This document shows, piece after piece, positions 39,955 to 48,742 of a DNA stretch of 56,537 nt. The translations under genes were made by a program, and so were the position numbers. This DNA is from an uncultured bacterium. Lineage in GTDB: Bacteria > Actinomycetota > Coriobacteriia > Coriobacteriales > Coriobacteriaceae. Below the pieces are notes generated by a model, which was given only the letters and a program-made list of their open reading frames with translations, had not been told where the DNA came from and made no database searches. The DNA is taken from the NCBI GenBank assembly GCA_905215445.1, contig CAJMPZ010000007.1:1-56537 (forward strand), read 5' to 3'. The stretch's first letter is position 1. Each line of letters begins with the position of its first letter.

Positions 39955-41072
39955 TTCAGTGCCTTCCTGATATCGAACAGCATGACCTCGATGGCCAGCT
40001 GGGGAGTAACGTTTCTGGCGATGTTGTGCTCGGCGGTTGCGACCGCCTCGAGCGCCTGGGTGGCACCCGCAACATTCGTCGCGGCGGTAAGCCGACCGAT
40101 CGTGTCGCGCACGTCTTCGTTCACCACGTCGGCCGCCTCGTCCTGAAGCGTCAGCAGCACGTCGCGCATGAGCGTCCGCGCGCTCGCCAGCGCTTCCATG
40201 ATACCCGAACGCTCGCGCGCGTTGAGTTCGCGCTTGTTGCGGTCCTCAAGCTGCTTCAATGCTCCACGCGACAGGTAGTCGGCATTTTGCTCGAGTACCT
40301 TTTCCTGCGTGGACTTGACCTCGGCGAGCGGCGCCTTGACGGCGACGATGAGCGACTTGGCGCGACTGAGCACGTCGGCCTCGTCGGCGGCAATGAGTGA
40401 GTCGATGGCACGGACCATCTGACGGCGGGCGTCCTGGCGCTCGGCGCTCTTAAGAAACTCGATGCCGCGTGTGGGGCTTCCCGCCACGGCGACCGCCATG
40501 CGGCAACGCGCGGGGTCCTGGCCGGTGGCGCGGCTCACGGCCTGCGCGGCGACGGCGGGCGACACCAGCCGAAACGGCACGCACTGGCAGCGGCTCACGA
40601 TGGTGGGCAGCATCACGTCTGCCGAGGTGCCCAGCAAGATGAACATAACGCCCTCGGGCGGCTCCTCGAGTGTCTTGAGCAGTGCGTTGGCGGTGTTGGC
40701 GCGCAGTTGCTCGGCACGGTCGATGATGTAGACCTTGGCCTTGGCGCGAATGGGTGCCAGCGGCACGTCATCGAGCAGCTCGCGGGTCTGGGCAATAAGA
40801 TAGCCCGTGGCGCTCTCGGGCGTGTAATAGTGCACGTCGGGATGCGTATGCCGAGAGACGCGCACGCAACTGTCGCATGCGCCGCAGCCGTCCTGCTCGC
40901 ACAGGAAGGCTTGGGCGAGCGCCCACGCGGCATCGAGCTTGCCCGCGCCGGGCGCGCCCAAAAACAGGTAGGCGTGCGATGCACGGCCGCTGGCGACGGC
41001 ATTGGTCAAAAAGTCGCGCACGCGCTCTTGGGTGTCGAGCTTGGCCAGCAGGCTTGCCTGAGCGGGGGCCAT
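39945..41072 (-). CDS. holB: DNA polymerase III delta' subunit
   Basis: 375-residue clamp-loader subunit. AAA+ features: AYLFLGAPGAGKLDAAWALA (P-loop without the canonical GKT, as in delta'), a four-Cys zinc module (CEQDGCGACDSCVRV), VYIIDRAEQLRANTANALLKTLEEPP (Walker B-like and sensor) and SRCQCVPFRL. ATG at 41072 lies immediately after the tmk stop. Operon tmk-holB-ricT is a common bacterial arrangement. Confidence 0.9.
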   Translation of the reverse strand: MAPAQASLLAKLDTQERVRDFLTNAVASGRASHAYLFLGAPGAGKLDAAWALAQAFLCEQDGCGACDSCVRVSRHTHPDVHYYTPESATGYLIAQTRELLDDVPLAPIRAKAKVYIIDRAEQLRANTANALLKTLEEPPEGVMFILLGTSADVMLPTIVSRCQCVPFRLVSPAVAAQAVSRATGQDPARCRMAVAVAGSPTRGIEFLKSAERQDARRQMVRAIDSLIAADEADVLSRAKSLIVAVKAPLAEVKSTQEKVLEQNADYLSRGALKQLEDRNKRELNARERSGIMEALASARTLMRDVLLTLQDEAADVVNEDVRDTIGRLTAATNVAGATQALEAVATAEHNIARNVTPQLAIEVMLFDIRKALKCR

Positions 41073-41073
41073 G

Positions 41074-41757
41074 TTACTCGGCCTCCTTGGCAAGCGCGGC
41101 GGCGACAGCATCCTGGGGGATATCGAGACCGTACGCGCGAACCTGCTCGACCGTCTTCTCGAAAACTACCTCGACGGTCGTAGTGGCGTCGATGAGCTTT
41201 ACGCGGTTTGGCTCCTCGGCAGCAATGGCGCAAAACCCCTCGTAGACACGCTCCTGGAATGCCATGCCCTTAGCCTCCATGCGATCTGCCGCGCCACGGG
41301 CTGCCATGCGTAGCGCCGCCTGCTCGGGCGTGATGTGGTAGACGAGTGTGAGCGCCGGGTGCGTTCCCGCGACGGCCAGGTTGTTGGCGTCGCGCACCAT
41401 CTGGCGATCGAGGCCGTCGGCAAACGCCTGGTAGCAGGTCGTGGAATCGTAGAAGCGATCGCACAGGACCACCTTGCCGGCAGCGAGGGCGGGCGCGATG
41501 ACCTCGTGCACCAGCTGGGCACGCGCGGCCTCGTAGAGCAACAGCTCGCAGGTATCGCCCATCGCCATATTGGCGGGGTCGAGCAGCAGGGCGCGGATCT
41601 TTTCGCTGATGGCGGTGCCGCCCGGTTCGCGCAGGCTCACAACCTGGTGGCCAGCGAGCTCGAGCGCGCGAGCAAGCAGGCGCGCCTGCGTGGACTTGCC
41701 GGCACCGTCGACGCCCTCGAGCGTGATAAAGCTATGTTGAGCGGGCTCAAAAGCCAT
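41074..41757 (-). CDS. tmk: Thymidylate kinase
   Basis: 227 residues; phosphorylates dTMP to dTDP. P-loop FITLEGVDGAGKSTQARLLA, the DRX motif in VLCDRFYDSTTCYQ and REPGGTAISEKIR are diagnostic. The C-terminus is slightly longer than in well-studied forms (VEQVRAYGLDIPQDAVAAAL). First gene of the tmk-holB-ricT operon; a palindromic GGGAC-type repeat lies upstream. Confidence 0.94.
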   Translation of the reverse strand: MAFEPAQHSFITLEGVDGAGKSTQARLLARALELAGHQVVSLREPGGTAISEKIRALLLDPANMAMGDTCELLLYEAARAQLVHEVIAPALAAGKVVLCDRFYDSTTCYQAFADGLDRQMVRDANNLAVAGTHPALTLVYHITPEQAALRMAARGAADRMEAKGMAFQERVYEGFCAIAAEEPNRVKLIDATTTVEVVFEKTVEQVRAYGLDIPQDAVAAALAKEAE

Positions 41758-41845
41758 GGACGCAGCCCCTTCCTACAAGGCGCGTAAATGCGGATATATC
41801 AACCAAGCCATGATACCCCAGGGACAGGCGCGCCCCAACGATTAG

Positions 41846-41905
41846 CCGACAGTTAGGGACGTTCCTAAACTGCCGGCAGATAAGGAACGTCCCTAACTGC
41901 CGGCT
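41846..41905. repeat. GGGAC-loop double palindrome, copy 1
   Basis: Arms 41846-41867 and 41884-41905 pair with two changes. Each half is itself a hairpin (CCGACAGTTAGGGACGTTCC with following AAACTGCCGG), giving two head-to-head units as in REPIN-type elements. 56 of 59 bases match the copy at 42965-43023. Confidence 0.85.
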
Positions 41906-41963
41906 TCTTGGGGCAGTGGGTATAATCGTCGTATTGCATTGAAATGTGGCGAAAGGAGTGGCA

Positions 41964-42947
41964 ATGTCTCGGTATTGCGCCTCGTGCGGCAAGCTTCTTG
42001 AAGATAATGCCAAGTTCTGCACCTCGTGCGGTGCACCCGTTGAGCAAACAGCCGCGAGCGATAGCCAGCCCGCTTTTGAGCAGACCGGCTCCCTTGATAC
42101 GCCGCAAGCCAAGGCGGACGACCCCCTCGCCTATAGCCCCGACCCCGCCGCAAGGACCGAGGCCGTCGAGACCACGCAGCGCATACCCGTCGCGAGCGGC
42201 TCGCCCCAACAGCAGCCGGCTCCCGCATACGCGCCCGCTTCGCCACAGACCCCCGCTCCCAAAAAGAGCGGCACCGGGCCGCTTATCGCCGTTATCGTTG
42301 TGCTGGTGGCGATCATCATCGCCCTGGTCATCTTCTTTGCGATCAGACCGTTCGACAACGCCGCCACGCAGACGACTGCCGAGGTAGCTAAGCTGCACCA
42401 TGACGTCGACGACGATGACCTAAAGCCTCTCGGCAATCCCAACAGCCTGTACGACGATGATGACGATGACGACGAGGATGGCGGCGAAGCAACGCTCTCC
42501 GAGCAGAACCTCTACCGTCGCCTGAGCGAATACTACGACCTGCTCGAAGATCTCGACAGCCAGGTCCGTGGCTGCGCGCAGAACTTCAACGGCAACTATC
42601 TGGAAGAGGATCGAACCACCCGTCAAAATCTCGCCGACGTCGCCGAGCGCACGGAGGACACCATCGAGCAGTATTACGACATCGTCGAGGACCTGGACGT
42701 CCCGACGAGCTCCAAGAACTACAGCTCCTGGAAGGATATCATCGCCCTGTACGACGACCTGGATCACCGCATTGACGCAATCTGTGATGCCTGGGAGATC
42801 AGCCTGAAATACGCCAAGCCTGCGGACCACAAGAATGAGATCGTGGCGCCGCTGGCGCGCGACAACGTGGCGGGCACCAATGACAATAAGTACCGCCTAG
42901 ACTTTGAGGAGCGCTATCCCGGCGCCAAGCCTGTCGAGGTGAACTAG
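41964..42947 (+). CDS. Zinc-ribbon membrane protein of unknown function
   Basis: 327 residues. An N-terminal zinc ribbon (CASCGKLLEDNAKFCTSCGA), a Pro/Ala/Gln-rich linker, one membrane segment (GPLIAVIVVLVAIIIALVIFF, about 112-132), then an acidic run (DDDDDDDEDGGE) and a helical extracytoplasmic domain (YRRLSEYYDLLEDLDSQVRG; DVAERTEDTIEQYYDIVEDL). AAAGGAG precedes ATG 41964. The zinc-ribbon plus one membrane segment layout is widespread in Gram-positives, often sensory or envelope-associated. It stands alone on the plus strand and is bracketed by near-identical palindromic repeats. Confidence 0.78.
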   Translation: MSRYCASCGKLLEDNAKFCTSCGAPVEQTAASDSQPAFEQTGSLDTPQAKADDPLAYSPDPAARTEAVETTQRIPVASGSPQQQPAPAYAPASPQTPAPKKSGTGPLIAVIVVLVAIIIALVIFFAIRPFDNAATQTTAEVAKLHHDVDDDDLKPLGNPNSLYDDDDDDDEDGGEATLSEQNLYRRLSEYYDLLEDLDSQVRGCAQNFNGNYLEEDRTTRQNLADVAERTEDTIEQYYDIVEDLDVPTSSKNYSSWKDIIALYDDLDHRIDAICDAWEISLKYAKPADHKNEIVAPLARDNVAGTNDNKYRLDFEERYPGAKPVEVN

Positions 42948-42964
42948 CGCTTTGTCGTTCCCGA

Positions 42965-43023
42965 GCCGGCAGTTAGGGACGTTCCTAAACTGCCGGCAAA
43001 AAAGGAACGTCCCTAACTGCCGG
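42965..43023. repeat. GGGAC-loop double palindrome, copy 2
   Basis: Perfect 21-bp arms (42966-42986 and 43003-43023), each half containing the inner hairpin CCGGCAGTTAGGGACGTTCC / AAACTGCCGG. Begins 17 bp after the zinc-ribbon gene stop. Confidence 0.88.
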
Positions 43024-43025
43024 TC

Positions 43026-43069
43026 AAAAAAAACGAGCGAGGATCGCGGGGTCCTCGCTCGTTTTTTTT
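43026..43069. terminator. Bidirectional terminator between the zinc-ribbon gene and topA
   Basis: ACGAGCGAGGA (43033-43043) with TCCTCGCTCGT (43052-43062), flanked by A-run and T-run of about eight on each side, serving both convergent genes. Confidence 0.93.
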
Positions 43070-43091
43070 GGGCAATGTTTCGACTGCGCCG

Positions 43092-45686
43092 TTACTTGTC
43101 GGCGGTTGTTTTCTTGGCAGTCGACTTCTTCGCGGTCGTCTTCTTGGCGGCAGTGGCTTTCTTAGCCGTCGTCTTCTTGGCCGCCGTCGTCTTCTTTGCC
43201 GTGCTCGCCTTGATTGTGGTCTTGCGGCCGCGGGCGGGCTTCTTCTCCTTGGTCGGGCAGTCCATGTTGACGCAGATACGCCACGGACCGCGCGCCGTGT
43301 TGACCACAACGATGGGGGCGCCGCACTCGGGGCAGGTCTCGCCCGTCGCCTCGAGCTTGCCGCGCGCCGGCAGCGGATAGCTCACGCCGCAGTCATCGTA
43401 GTTGGTGCAGCGGATAAAGCGCTTGCCGCTCTTCTCGCTCTTGTGCGCGATCAGGTCGCCATGGCGTCCGGCCTCGGCACACACCTTGCACTCGCCCACT
43501 TTAAGGTCGGGCTCGTAGTTGGTGGGGCACGTCGGGTTCACGCAGATCTCGAAAGCCTTCTGGCGGAACGGCTGACACTTGATGCGCGGCGCACCGCATT
43601 CGGGGCACACGGCGGCCTCGCCCTCGAGCGGGCTCACCTTGACGCCGCTCGGGACCGGATAGGTCACGTCGCAGTCGGGCCAGCCCATGCAGCCAATGAA
43701 GCTGCCACGGGTCTTGGCGCTCGTCTTCATAACCAGGTCCTTGCCGCACTTGGGGCAGGCGCCCACGCGCGCATCAGCCGTGACGGCGTCGCTGATGGCG
43801 TCGCCGAGCTCCTGCGTATGCTTGAGCAGCTCGTCGAGCACGCCGGCCAGCAGCGCACGCGAGTGCGTCACGACATGCTCTTCGGTGTCCTCGCCGCGCT
43901 CGACGCGAGTCATGTCGCCGTCGAGCTCGCTGGTCATATCGGGGCTCGTTATGCGCGGGGCAAACTGCGTCAGCGCGTCGATGATGGCGATGCCCAGCTG
44001 GCTCGGCTCAACGGGATCGTTTTTGAGATAGCGCACGGCATACAGGCGCTCGATGATGCTCGCGCGCGTGGACTTGGTGCCCAGGCCGCGCTTTTCCATC
44101 TCCTGCACGAGCTTGCCCTGGCTGTAGCGCGCGGGCGGCTCGGTCTGCTTGGCCTCAAGCTTAATGTCGAACACGTCGACCGTGTCGCCCTGCTCCAGCG
44201 GCGGCATCTGCTCGTCGCGCTTAAGGCCGTACGGGTAGGCCTCGCGGAAGCCCGGGGTCACGAGCACGTCGCCCGAGGCCACGAACGGCTCACCGTTCAC
44301 ATCGAGCTCGAGCTTGGTGTTCTCGATAGTCGCGGGACCCATGAGCGTCGCCAGGAAGCGACGGGCGATGAGGTCGTAGAGCTTGCGCTGGCCGCCATCG
44401 AGCGTGGACGGATCGCCCTCGCCCGTGGGGTAGATAGGCGGGTGGTCGGTGGTCTCGACCTTGCCGCGCGTGGGCTTCATGGGGCCAGCGAGCACCTTTT
44501 TGCACACGGGCGCCAGCGCCGGGTTGATCTTTGCCAGGTCGCTCACCACGGCGCCCAGATCGAGCGTCGCGGGATACACGGTGTTGTCGACACGCGGGTA
44601 GCTGATGAGACCGGCCATGTAGAGGGACTCGGCGATGCGCATGGTACGCGCAGGTGAGATGCCCTCGGCCGCGGCGGCAGCCTGCAGCGAGGTCGTCGCA
44701 AACGGCGTGGGCGGCTGCTGCTTACGCGAGCGCTTGGTCACCGCGGCGACGGTTGCCGTCGTAGCGCCGTCAACGTGACCATACGCCGTCTCGGCAGCAT
44801 CCTTGTCGGTAAAGCGCGCTGTCTTGTGCGCGATCTTAAAGCGGTCGTCCTCGGCGGCACCCTGCGCGGCACCCATACCGCGAATCTGCCAATAGTCCTC
44901 GGGCACAAACGCCATACGCTCGCGCTCGCGCTCGACCACCAGGGCAAGCGTCGGCGTCTGCACACGACCGGCGGAACGCACGTTGCCAAAGCCGCCAAAC
45001 TTGGCGAGCGTCAGGTAGCGCGTGAGCACCGCACCCCAAATGAGGTCGATGTGCTGACGGCTCTCGCCGGCGTCGGCCAGGTTCTGGTCGAGCGAGACGA
45101 GATTATCGAAGGCGTGCGTGATCTCGGCCTTGGTAAACGAAGAATACTGGGCACGGGCGACCGGCAAGTCCGGCGCAACCTCGCGCACCTTGTTGAGGGC
45201 GTCCGAGCCGATCAGCTCGCCCTCGCGATCGAAGTCCGTAGCGATGATGACGCTGTCGGACTTTTTAGCAAGGTTCTTGAGCGAACGAATGAGTTCCTTT
45301 TCGGCCGGCAGCTTAATGACGGGCGCCCAGGTGAGGTAAGGCAGGCTCTCGAGCTTCCAGCCCTTGATGGAAATGCCATCGGCAAGGAACGGCTTGCGCT
45401 TGGTGTCGTACGGCGGACGGGCCAGGCCATCGGGCATATCGGCCGGCAGAATCCCGCCGTCCTCGGTAACCGAATACCAGCCCAGCTTTTTATCGAACAG
45501 CACGCTGTCGCAAAAATCGGGCGCGAGGATGTGACCGGCAAGACCGATCGTCACGCACTCCTCGCCTTTCCACTCAAAACGGTAGATGGCGGTGTTGTAC
45601 ACCTTGTCCTTTTTGGGCTTGCCCGTGGACAGCCGCTCGGCGATCTGACGCGCGGCGTCGTTTTTCTCGGCGATGATGAGCTTCAA
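43092..45686 (-). CDS. topA: DNA topoisomerase I (type IA) with histone H1-like tail
   Basis: 864 residues. TOPRIM domain (MKLIIAEKNDAARQIAERLS; VIIATDFDREGELIG), the type IA core with the active-site Tyr in GLISYPRVDNTVYP, three or four C-terminal zinc-finger repeats (CPKCGKDL ... CMGWPDC; CPECGAP ... CPTNYEPDL; CKVCAEAG ... CTNYDDC; CPECGAPIV ... CPT) and a final 50-residue Lys/Ala/Thr tail (AKKTTAAKKTTAKK repeats). Relaxes negative supercoils. The start is a TTG at 45686 with AGGAG upstream. The motif YPRVDN differs from the more usual YPRTDS. Confidence 0.9.
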   Translation of the reverse strand: MKLIIAEKNDAARQIAERLSTGKPKKDKVYNTAIYRFEWKGEECVTIGLAGHILAPDFCDSVLFDKKLGWYSVTEDGGILPADMPDGLARPPYDTKRKPFLADGISIKGWKLESLPYLTWAPVIKLPAEKELIRSLKNLAKKSDSVIIATDFDREGELIGSDALNKVREVAPDLPVARAQYSSFTKAEITHAFDNLVSLDQNLADAGESRQHIDLIWGAVLTRYLTLAKFGGFGNVRSAGRVQTPTLALVVERERERMAFVPEDYWQIRGMGAAQGAAEDDRFKIAHKTARFTDKDAAETAYGHVDGATTATVAAVTKRSRKQQPPTPFATTSLQAAAAAEGISPARTMRIAESLYMAGLISYPRVDNTVYPATLDLGAVVSDLAKINPALAPVCKKVLAGPMKPTRGKVETTDHPPIYPTGEGDPSTLDGGQRKLYDLIARRFLATLMGPATIENTKLELDVNGEPFVASGDVLVTPGFREAYPYGLKRDEQMPPLEQGDTVDVFDIKLEAKQTEPPARYSQGKLVQEMEKRGLGTKSTRASIIERLYAVRYLKNDPVEPSQLGIAIIDALTQFAPRITSPDMTSELDGDMTRVERGEDTEEHVVTHSRALLAGVLDELLKHTQELGDAISDAVTADARVGACPKCGKDLVMKTSAKTRGSFIGCMGWPDCDVTYPVPSGVKVSPLEGEAAVCPECGAPRIKCQPFRQKAFEICVNPTCPTNYEPDLKVGECKVCAEAGRHGDLIAHKSEKSGKRFIRCTNYDDCGVSYPLPARGKLEATGETCPECGAPIVVVNTARGPWRICVNMDCPTKEKKPARGRKTTIKASTAKKTTAAKKTTAKKATAAKKTTAKKSTAKKTTADK

Positions 45687-45740
45687 AAGAGGCTCCTATC
45701 TCATGTCTCTGCGGCTGCGCCCGCGCTTATGGCGGCCGAC

Positions 45741-46424
45741 TTACGCCCTTGCTTGCTCAATCTGCCCGATGAGCCAATCGCACCAGGCATCCATGCCCTC
45801 GCCCTTGCGCGCGCTCACGGCAAACCGCGGCGCTTGCGGATTGAGGTCATCGAGGGTCTTAGTATACCTATCCATGTCAAAATCGAAAGCCGGGGCCACG
45901 TCGACCTTGTTGAGCAGCTGCGCGCCGGCGTGTTGGAAGATGCCCGGGTACTTGATGGGCTTGTCGTCGCCCTCGGGCACCGAGAGGATCATGATGGACA
46001 GGTTCTCGCCCAGGTCAAAGTCGACTGGGCAGACCAGGTTACCCACGTTTTCGATAAAGATGACGTCGATGTTTTCCAGACCGACGGCCTGGTCGAAGGC
46101 ATCGACGGCCTCCATGATCATGTTGCCCTCGAGGTGGCACAGGCCGCCCGTGTTGATCTGAATGGCGGGCATGCCGGCTTCCTTCATGGTGATGGCGTCG
46201 ACGTCCGAGGCGATATCGCCCTCGATGACAGCACAGCGCAGGCCGGCTTTGTCACGCAGGCGCTCGTTGGTGCCCAGAATCGTGGTGGTCTTGCCCGAGC
46301 CGGGGCTCGACAGCACATTGATCACGTAGGTGTTTGTCTCATTAAATCGCTGACGCAGCTGATCTGCCAGGCGCTCGTTGCGCGACAGAATCGGCGATGC
46401 AATATCAATCGTTTTCTCGGCCAT
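45741..46424 (-). CDS. hypB: Hydrogenase nickel incorporation GTPase HypB
   Basis: 227 residues. G-protein motifs: P-loop NVLSSPGSGKTTTILGTNE, IEGDIASDVDA, and the metal-site HLEGNMI with the preceding Cys (GGLCHLEGN), plus FIENVGNLVCPVDFDLGE and NKVDVAPAF. It drives GTP-dependent Ni delivery to NiFe-hydrogenase. The N-terminus has no His-rich or CXXCGC nickel-storage segment. Cotranscribed with hypA, 55 bp apart. Confidence 0.93.
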   Translation of the reverse strand: MAEKTIDIASPILSRNERLADQLRQRFNETNTYVINVLSSPGSGKTTTILGTNERLRDKAGLRCAVIEGDIASDVDAITMKEAGMPAIQINTGGLCHLEGNMIMEAVDAFDQAVGLENIDVIFIENVGNLVCPVDFDLGENLSIMILSVPEGDDKPIKYPGIFQHAGAQLLNKVDVAPAFDFDMDRYTKTLDDLNPQAPRFAVSARKGEGMDAWCDWLIGQIEQARA

Positions 46425-46479
46425 ACTTAGCGCTCCTTACTTTGGCCCCTTTATACCCCATCACCAGATGGCTAGCGGG

Positions 46480-46836
46480 CTAATCGTCGGGGGTTTCGAT
46501 TTCGATACTTGCGATATCGAGCTCGCGGCCGTGCAGTAGGCGCACGTTGGCACCACCACACTGAGGACAGCGACAGTGGAAGCGATCGTGGTCGAAAACC
46601 TCGCCGCAGTCTAGACACTCGCTTTGTGGATGGACCTCCTCCACGGCAAGCTCGCAGCCGCGCGTGAGCGGGTCCTCGTCGCGAAACGTCTCCCACGCAA
46701 AGTCGAGCGCCTCGCGCACAACTTCGGTCATATCCCCGATACGCAGCGTTACCAAAACGGCGCGCGAGGCCCCCGCCCCACGCGCCGCGCGAATCACTGT
46801 ATCGAGTATGCCGTTGACAATGCCAACCTCGTGCAT
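46480..46836 (-). CDS. hypA: Hydrogenase/urease nickel chaperone HypA
   Basis: 118 residues starting MHEVGIVNGIL, where the N-terminal Met and His2 bind nickel, and a zinc domain with two CXXC pairs (SECLDCGEVF; CRCPQCGGANV). Partner of HypB. It follows tatC by 6 bp, which is an unusual link between hydrogenase maturation and Tat export. No other hyp or hydrogenase genes are in the window. Confidence 0.93.
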   Translation of the reverse strand: MHEVGIVNGILDTVIRAARGAGASRAVLVTLRIGDMTEVVREALDFAWETFRDEDPLTRGCELAVEEVHPQSECLDCGEVFDHDRFHCRCPQCGGANVRLLHGRELDIASIEIETPDD

Positions 46837-46842
46837 ACCGAT

Positions 46843-47634
46843 TTACTCCTCGTCGTCCTCGTCGTCCGAGAACAGGTCCAGACGGCTCACGAACAGGCCC
46901 TCCTTGCCCTCGCGCGCGGTAATGACCACGCGAGCGATGGCGAGCGAAATCTCGTAGAGCGAGAGCAGGGCGCCATACATGAGACCCAGCGTAACGGGCG
47001 AGCCGTCGGGCGTAATCACAGCCGAACCCACGAGCAGGCCTACGTACACGTAGCGCCAGGCGCTGCGGAAGGCCGCATAGGACACGATGTGGAAAACGGA
47101 CAGGTAGAAGATGATGAGCGGCAGCTCAAACGCCACACCAAAGCCGATCATAAAGAGCAGCTCCATGTTGACGTAGTTCTCCAGATCGGGCAACGCCGTA
47201 GCGACAGCCGAGGTCTCGCCGATGAGCCACTCAAAGCCCGCCGGGATGATGATGAAGTAGCAGAAGATGGCACCCAGGAAGAACAGCACCGTCGAGGCGA
47301 GCACCGTGGGCACAACCCACTTGCGCTCGTTGGGGCGCAGTGCCGGCAGGAAAAATGCCAGAATCTGCCAGATGATCATGGGCGTGCACATGACCACGGC
47401 CATCTTGATGGCAAGCGAGAAGCGCAGGCCAAAGCCGCCGAGCGTGGTGGTGATGTAAAACTTACCGTCCGGCACAAAGGAGCGGATGGGGTCCTCAAGA
47501 ATATCGAGCACCACGGGCGTGGCAAAGTACAGCACGATGGCGGCGGCAAACACCGAAACGACCACGATGGTCAGGCGGCGACGGAGCTCTCCCAGGTGAT
47601 CGAAGAGCGGCATGCGCGCAGGTCCGATCGGCAT
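46843..47634 (-). CDS. tatC: Sec-independent translocase TatC
   Basis: 263-residue, six-helix membrane receptor of twin-arginine export. Family motifs: MPLFDHLGELRRRL with the conserved Glu, FYITTTLGGFGLRFSLAIK, FFLPALRPNERKWV, FIIIPAGFEWL, FGVAFELPLIIFYLS and VGSAVITPDGSPV. The acidic C-terminus is SDDEDDEE. Start overlaps the tatA stop (TAATG). A start seven codons later (MPLFDHL) is possible. Confidence 0.93.
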   Translation of the reverse strand: MPIGPARMPLFDHLGELRRRLTIVVVSVFAAAIVLYFATPVVLDILEDPIRSFVPDGKFYITTTLGGFGLRFSLAIKMAVVMCTPMIIWQILAFFLPALRPNERKWVVPTVLASTVLFFLGAIFCYFIIIPAGFEWLIGETSAVATALPDLENYVNMELLFMIGFGVAFELPLIIFYLSVFHIVSYAAFRSAWRYVYVGLLVGSAVITPDGSPVTLGLMYGALLSLYEISLAIARVVITAREGKEGLFVSRLDLFSDDEDDEE

Positions 47635-48209
47635 TACTCATCGCCTCCCTTCGGGGCGTCGGCGGCAGCAGCCTCGGCATCGTCCTCGACCTCGAGCTCG
47701 CGAGCGAGCTGGTCGACGACGGCCTTGCGCTTGCGGGGACGACGGGCGTAGAGGTCAGCCGTCGTGGGCTCTGCCGGCTCGGGCTCGGGCTCTGCAGCAG
47801 GCTCGGCGGCAGCGGCAGGCTCGGCCTCGGCACCCTCGGCCTCGGACTCCTCAGCAGCACCCTCGCCCTCGGCGGCAGCCTCGCTCGCGGCCTTCTCGGC
47901 AGCAAGGCGGGCACGACGCTCGGCAAAGGTCTCCTTCTTGGCGGGCGCTACCGTCTCGGCAGCATCCTCGTCCGCATCGGAATCGTCATCGACGGCAGCC
48001 TTCTTGGGCTTGACCGGAGCCGAAGCGGCCTCGCTTACCGGATCGATGATCTCGGACTGGACAACCGCCGTCATCTTTTCCTGCGTCTCGCGGAACTGAC
48101 GGATGGCACGGCCGATCGTACGGCCCATCTGCGGGAGCTTATCCGGGCCAAACAGCAAAAAGCCGAAGACCACGATGATTGCCAGCTCACCTTCTCCAAT
48201 ACCAAACAC
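47634..48209 (-). CDS. tatA: Sec-independent translocase TatA/TatB-type protein
   Basis: 191 residues. The start is GTG at 48209, placed five bases after GGAGG, giving MFGIGEGELAIIVVFGFLLFGPDKLP: the short N-terminal membrane segment and Phe-Gly hinge of the TatA/B family, then the amphipathic helix MGRTIGRAIRQFRETQEK. The rest is a long Ala/Glu/Pro-rich tail with a basic patch RRPRKRK. Only one TatA/B-like gene accompanies tatC here, so it may serve both roles, or the second gene lies elsewhere. Confidence 0.88.
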   Translation of the reverse strand: MFGIGEGELAIIVVFGFLLFGPDKLPQMGRTIGRAIRQFRETQEKMTAVVQSEIIDPVSEAASAPVKPKKAAVDDDSDADEDAAETVAPAKKETFAERRARLAAEKAASEAAAEGEGAAEESEAEGAEAEPAAAAEPAAEPEPEPAEPTTADLYARRPRKRKAVVDQLARELEVEDDAEAAAADAPKGGDE

Positions 48210-48361
48210 ACATACCTCCAAGGCTCGATGTGATTCGAGCCCGCACCGCGCCATTCGGCCGGAACTCGTCTATTCATTCGGTCAAGTATAGCGCCCGGAC
48301 GCCAAAACGTCCGAGCGCATCACAAACATATGCCAAACGGCACGCCCTTTTGGGGCAAAGA

Positions 48362-48676
48362 TTATGCAGCGGTGATCGAAATCTCCTGGTCGACACCCAA
48401 CAGCTGAACCACGCGCATCACCGGGGGCTGCACATTGGTGCAGCTAAAGCGCTTGCCGTGGTCAACCGCGTGGTGCGCGGCGCCCACGAGCACGCCAATG
48501 CCCGTCGAATCAATGTAGCTCACCTGGGCAAAATCGAGCTCAACGGCCTCGGTGGGCTGCTCGAGTGCCAGGTCGATGGCATTGCGCAGGCTATCGGCGT
48601 TAGAGATATCGATCTCACCGGTCACCTTAATGGTGTAGAGCTCTGGCGTGGGGTTTGTGGAAATACCCAAATCCAT
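48362..48676 (-). CDS. STAS-domain anti-sigma-factor antagonist
   Basis: 104 residues of the SpoIIAA/RsbV type: IKVTGEIDISNADSLRNAI and the phosphorylatable Ser motif VSYIDSTGIGVLVGAAHHAV (DSTG). Such proteins bind an anti-sigma kinase when dephosphorylated; no kinase or sigma factor gene adjoins it. AAAGGAG precedes the ATG. A short CGGACG/CGTCCG hairpin (48296-48313) lies downstream. Confidence 0.9.
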   Translation of the reverse strand: MDLGISTNPTPELYTIKVTGEIDISNADSLRNAIDLALEQPTEAVELDFAQVSYIDSTGIGVLVGAAHHAVDHGKRFSCTNVQPPVMRVVQLLGVDQEISITAA

Positions 48677-48742
48677 GTATACGCTCCTTTACGTATCGAA
48701 AGTGCGGATAGTACTAGGCGCGGACTTGCGGGGCCCTACGCG

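Noticed and set aside
43068..44657. 529-codon plus-strand frame opposite topA
   Set aside because: Shadow of topA with no independent start signals.
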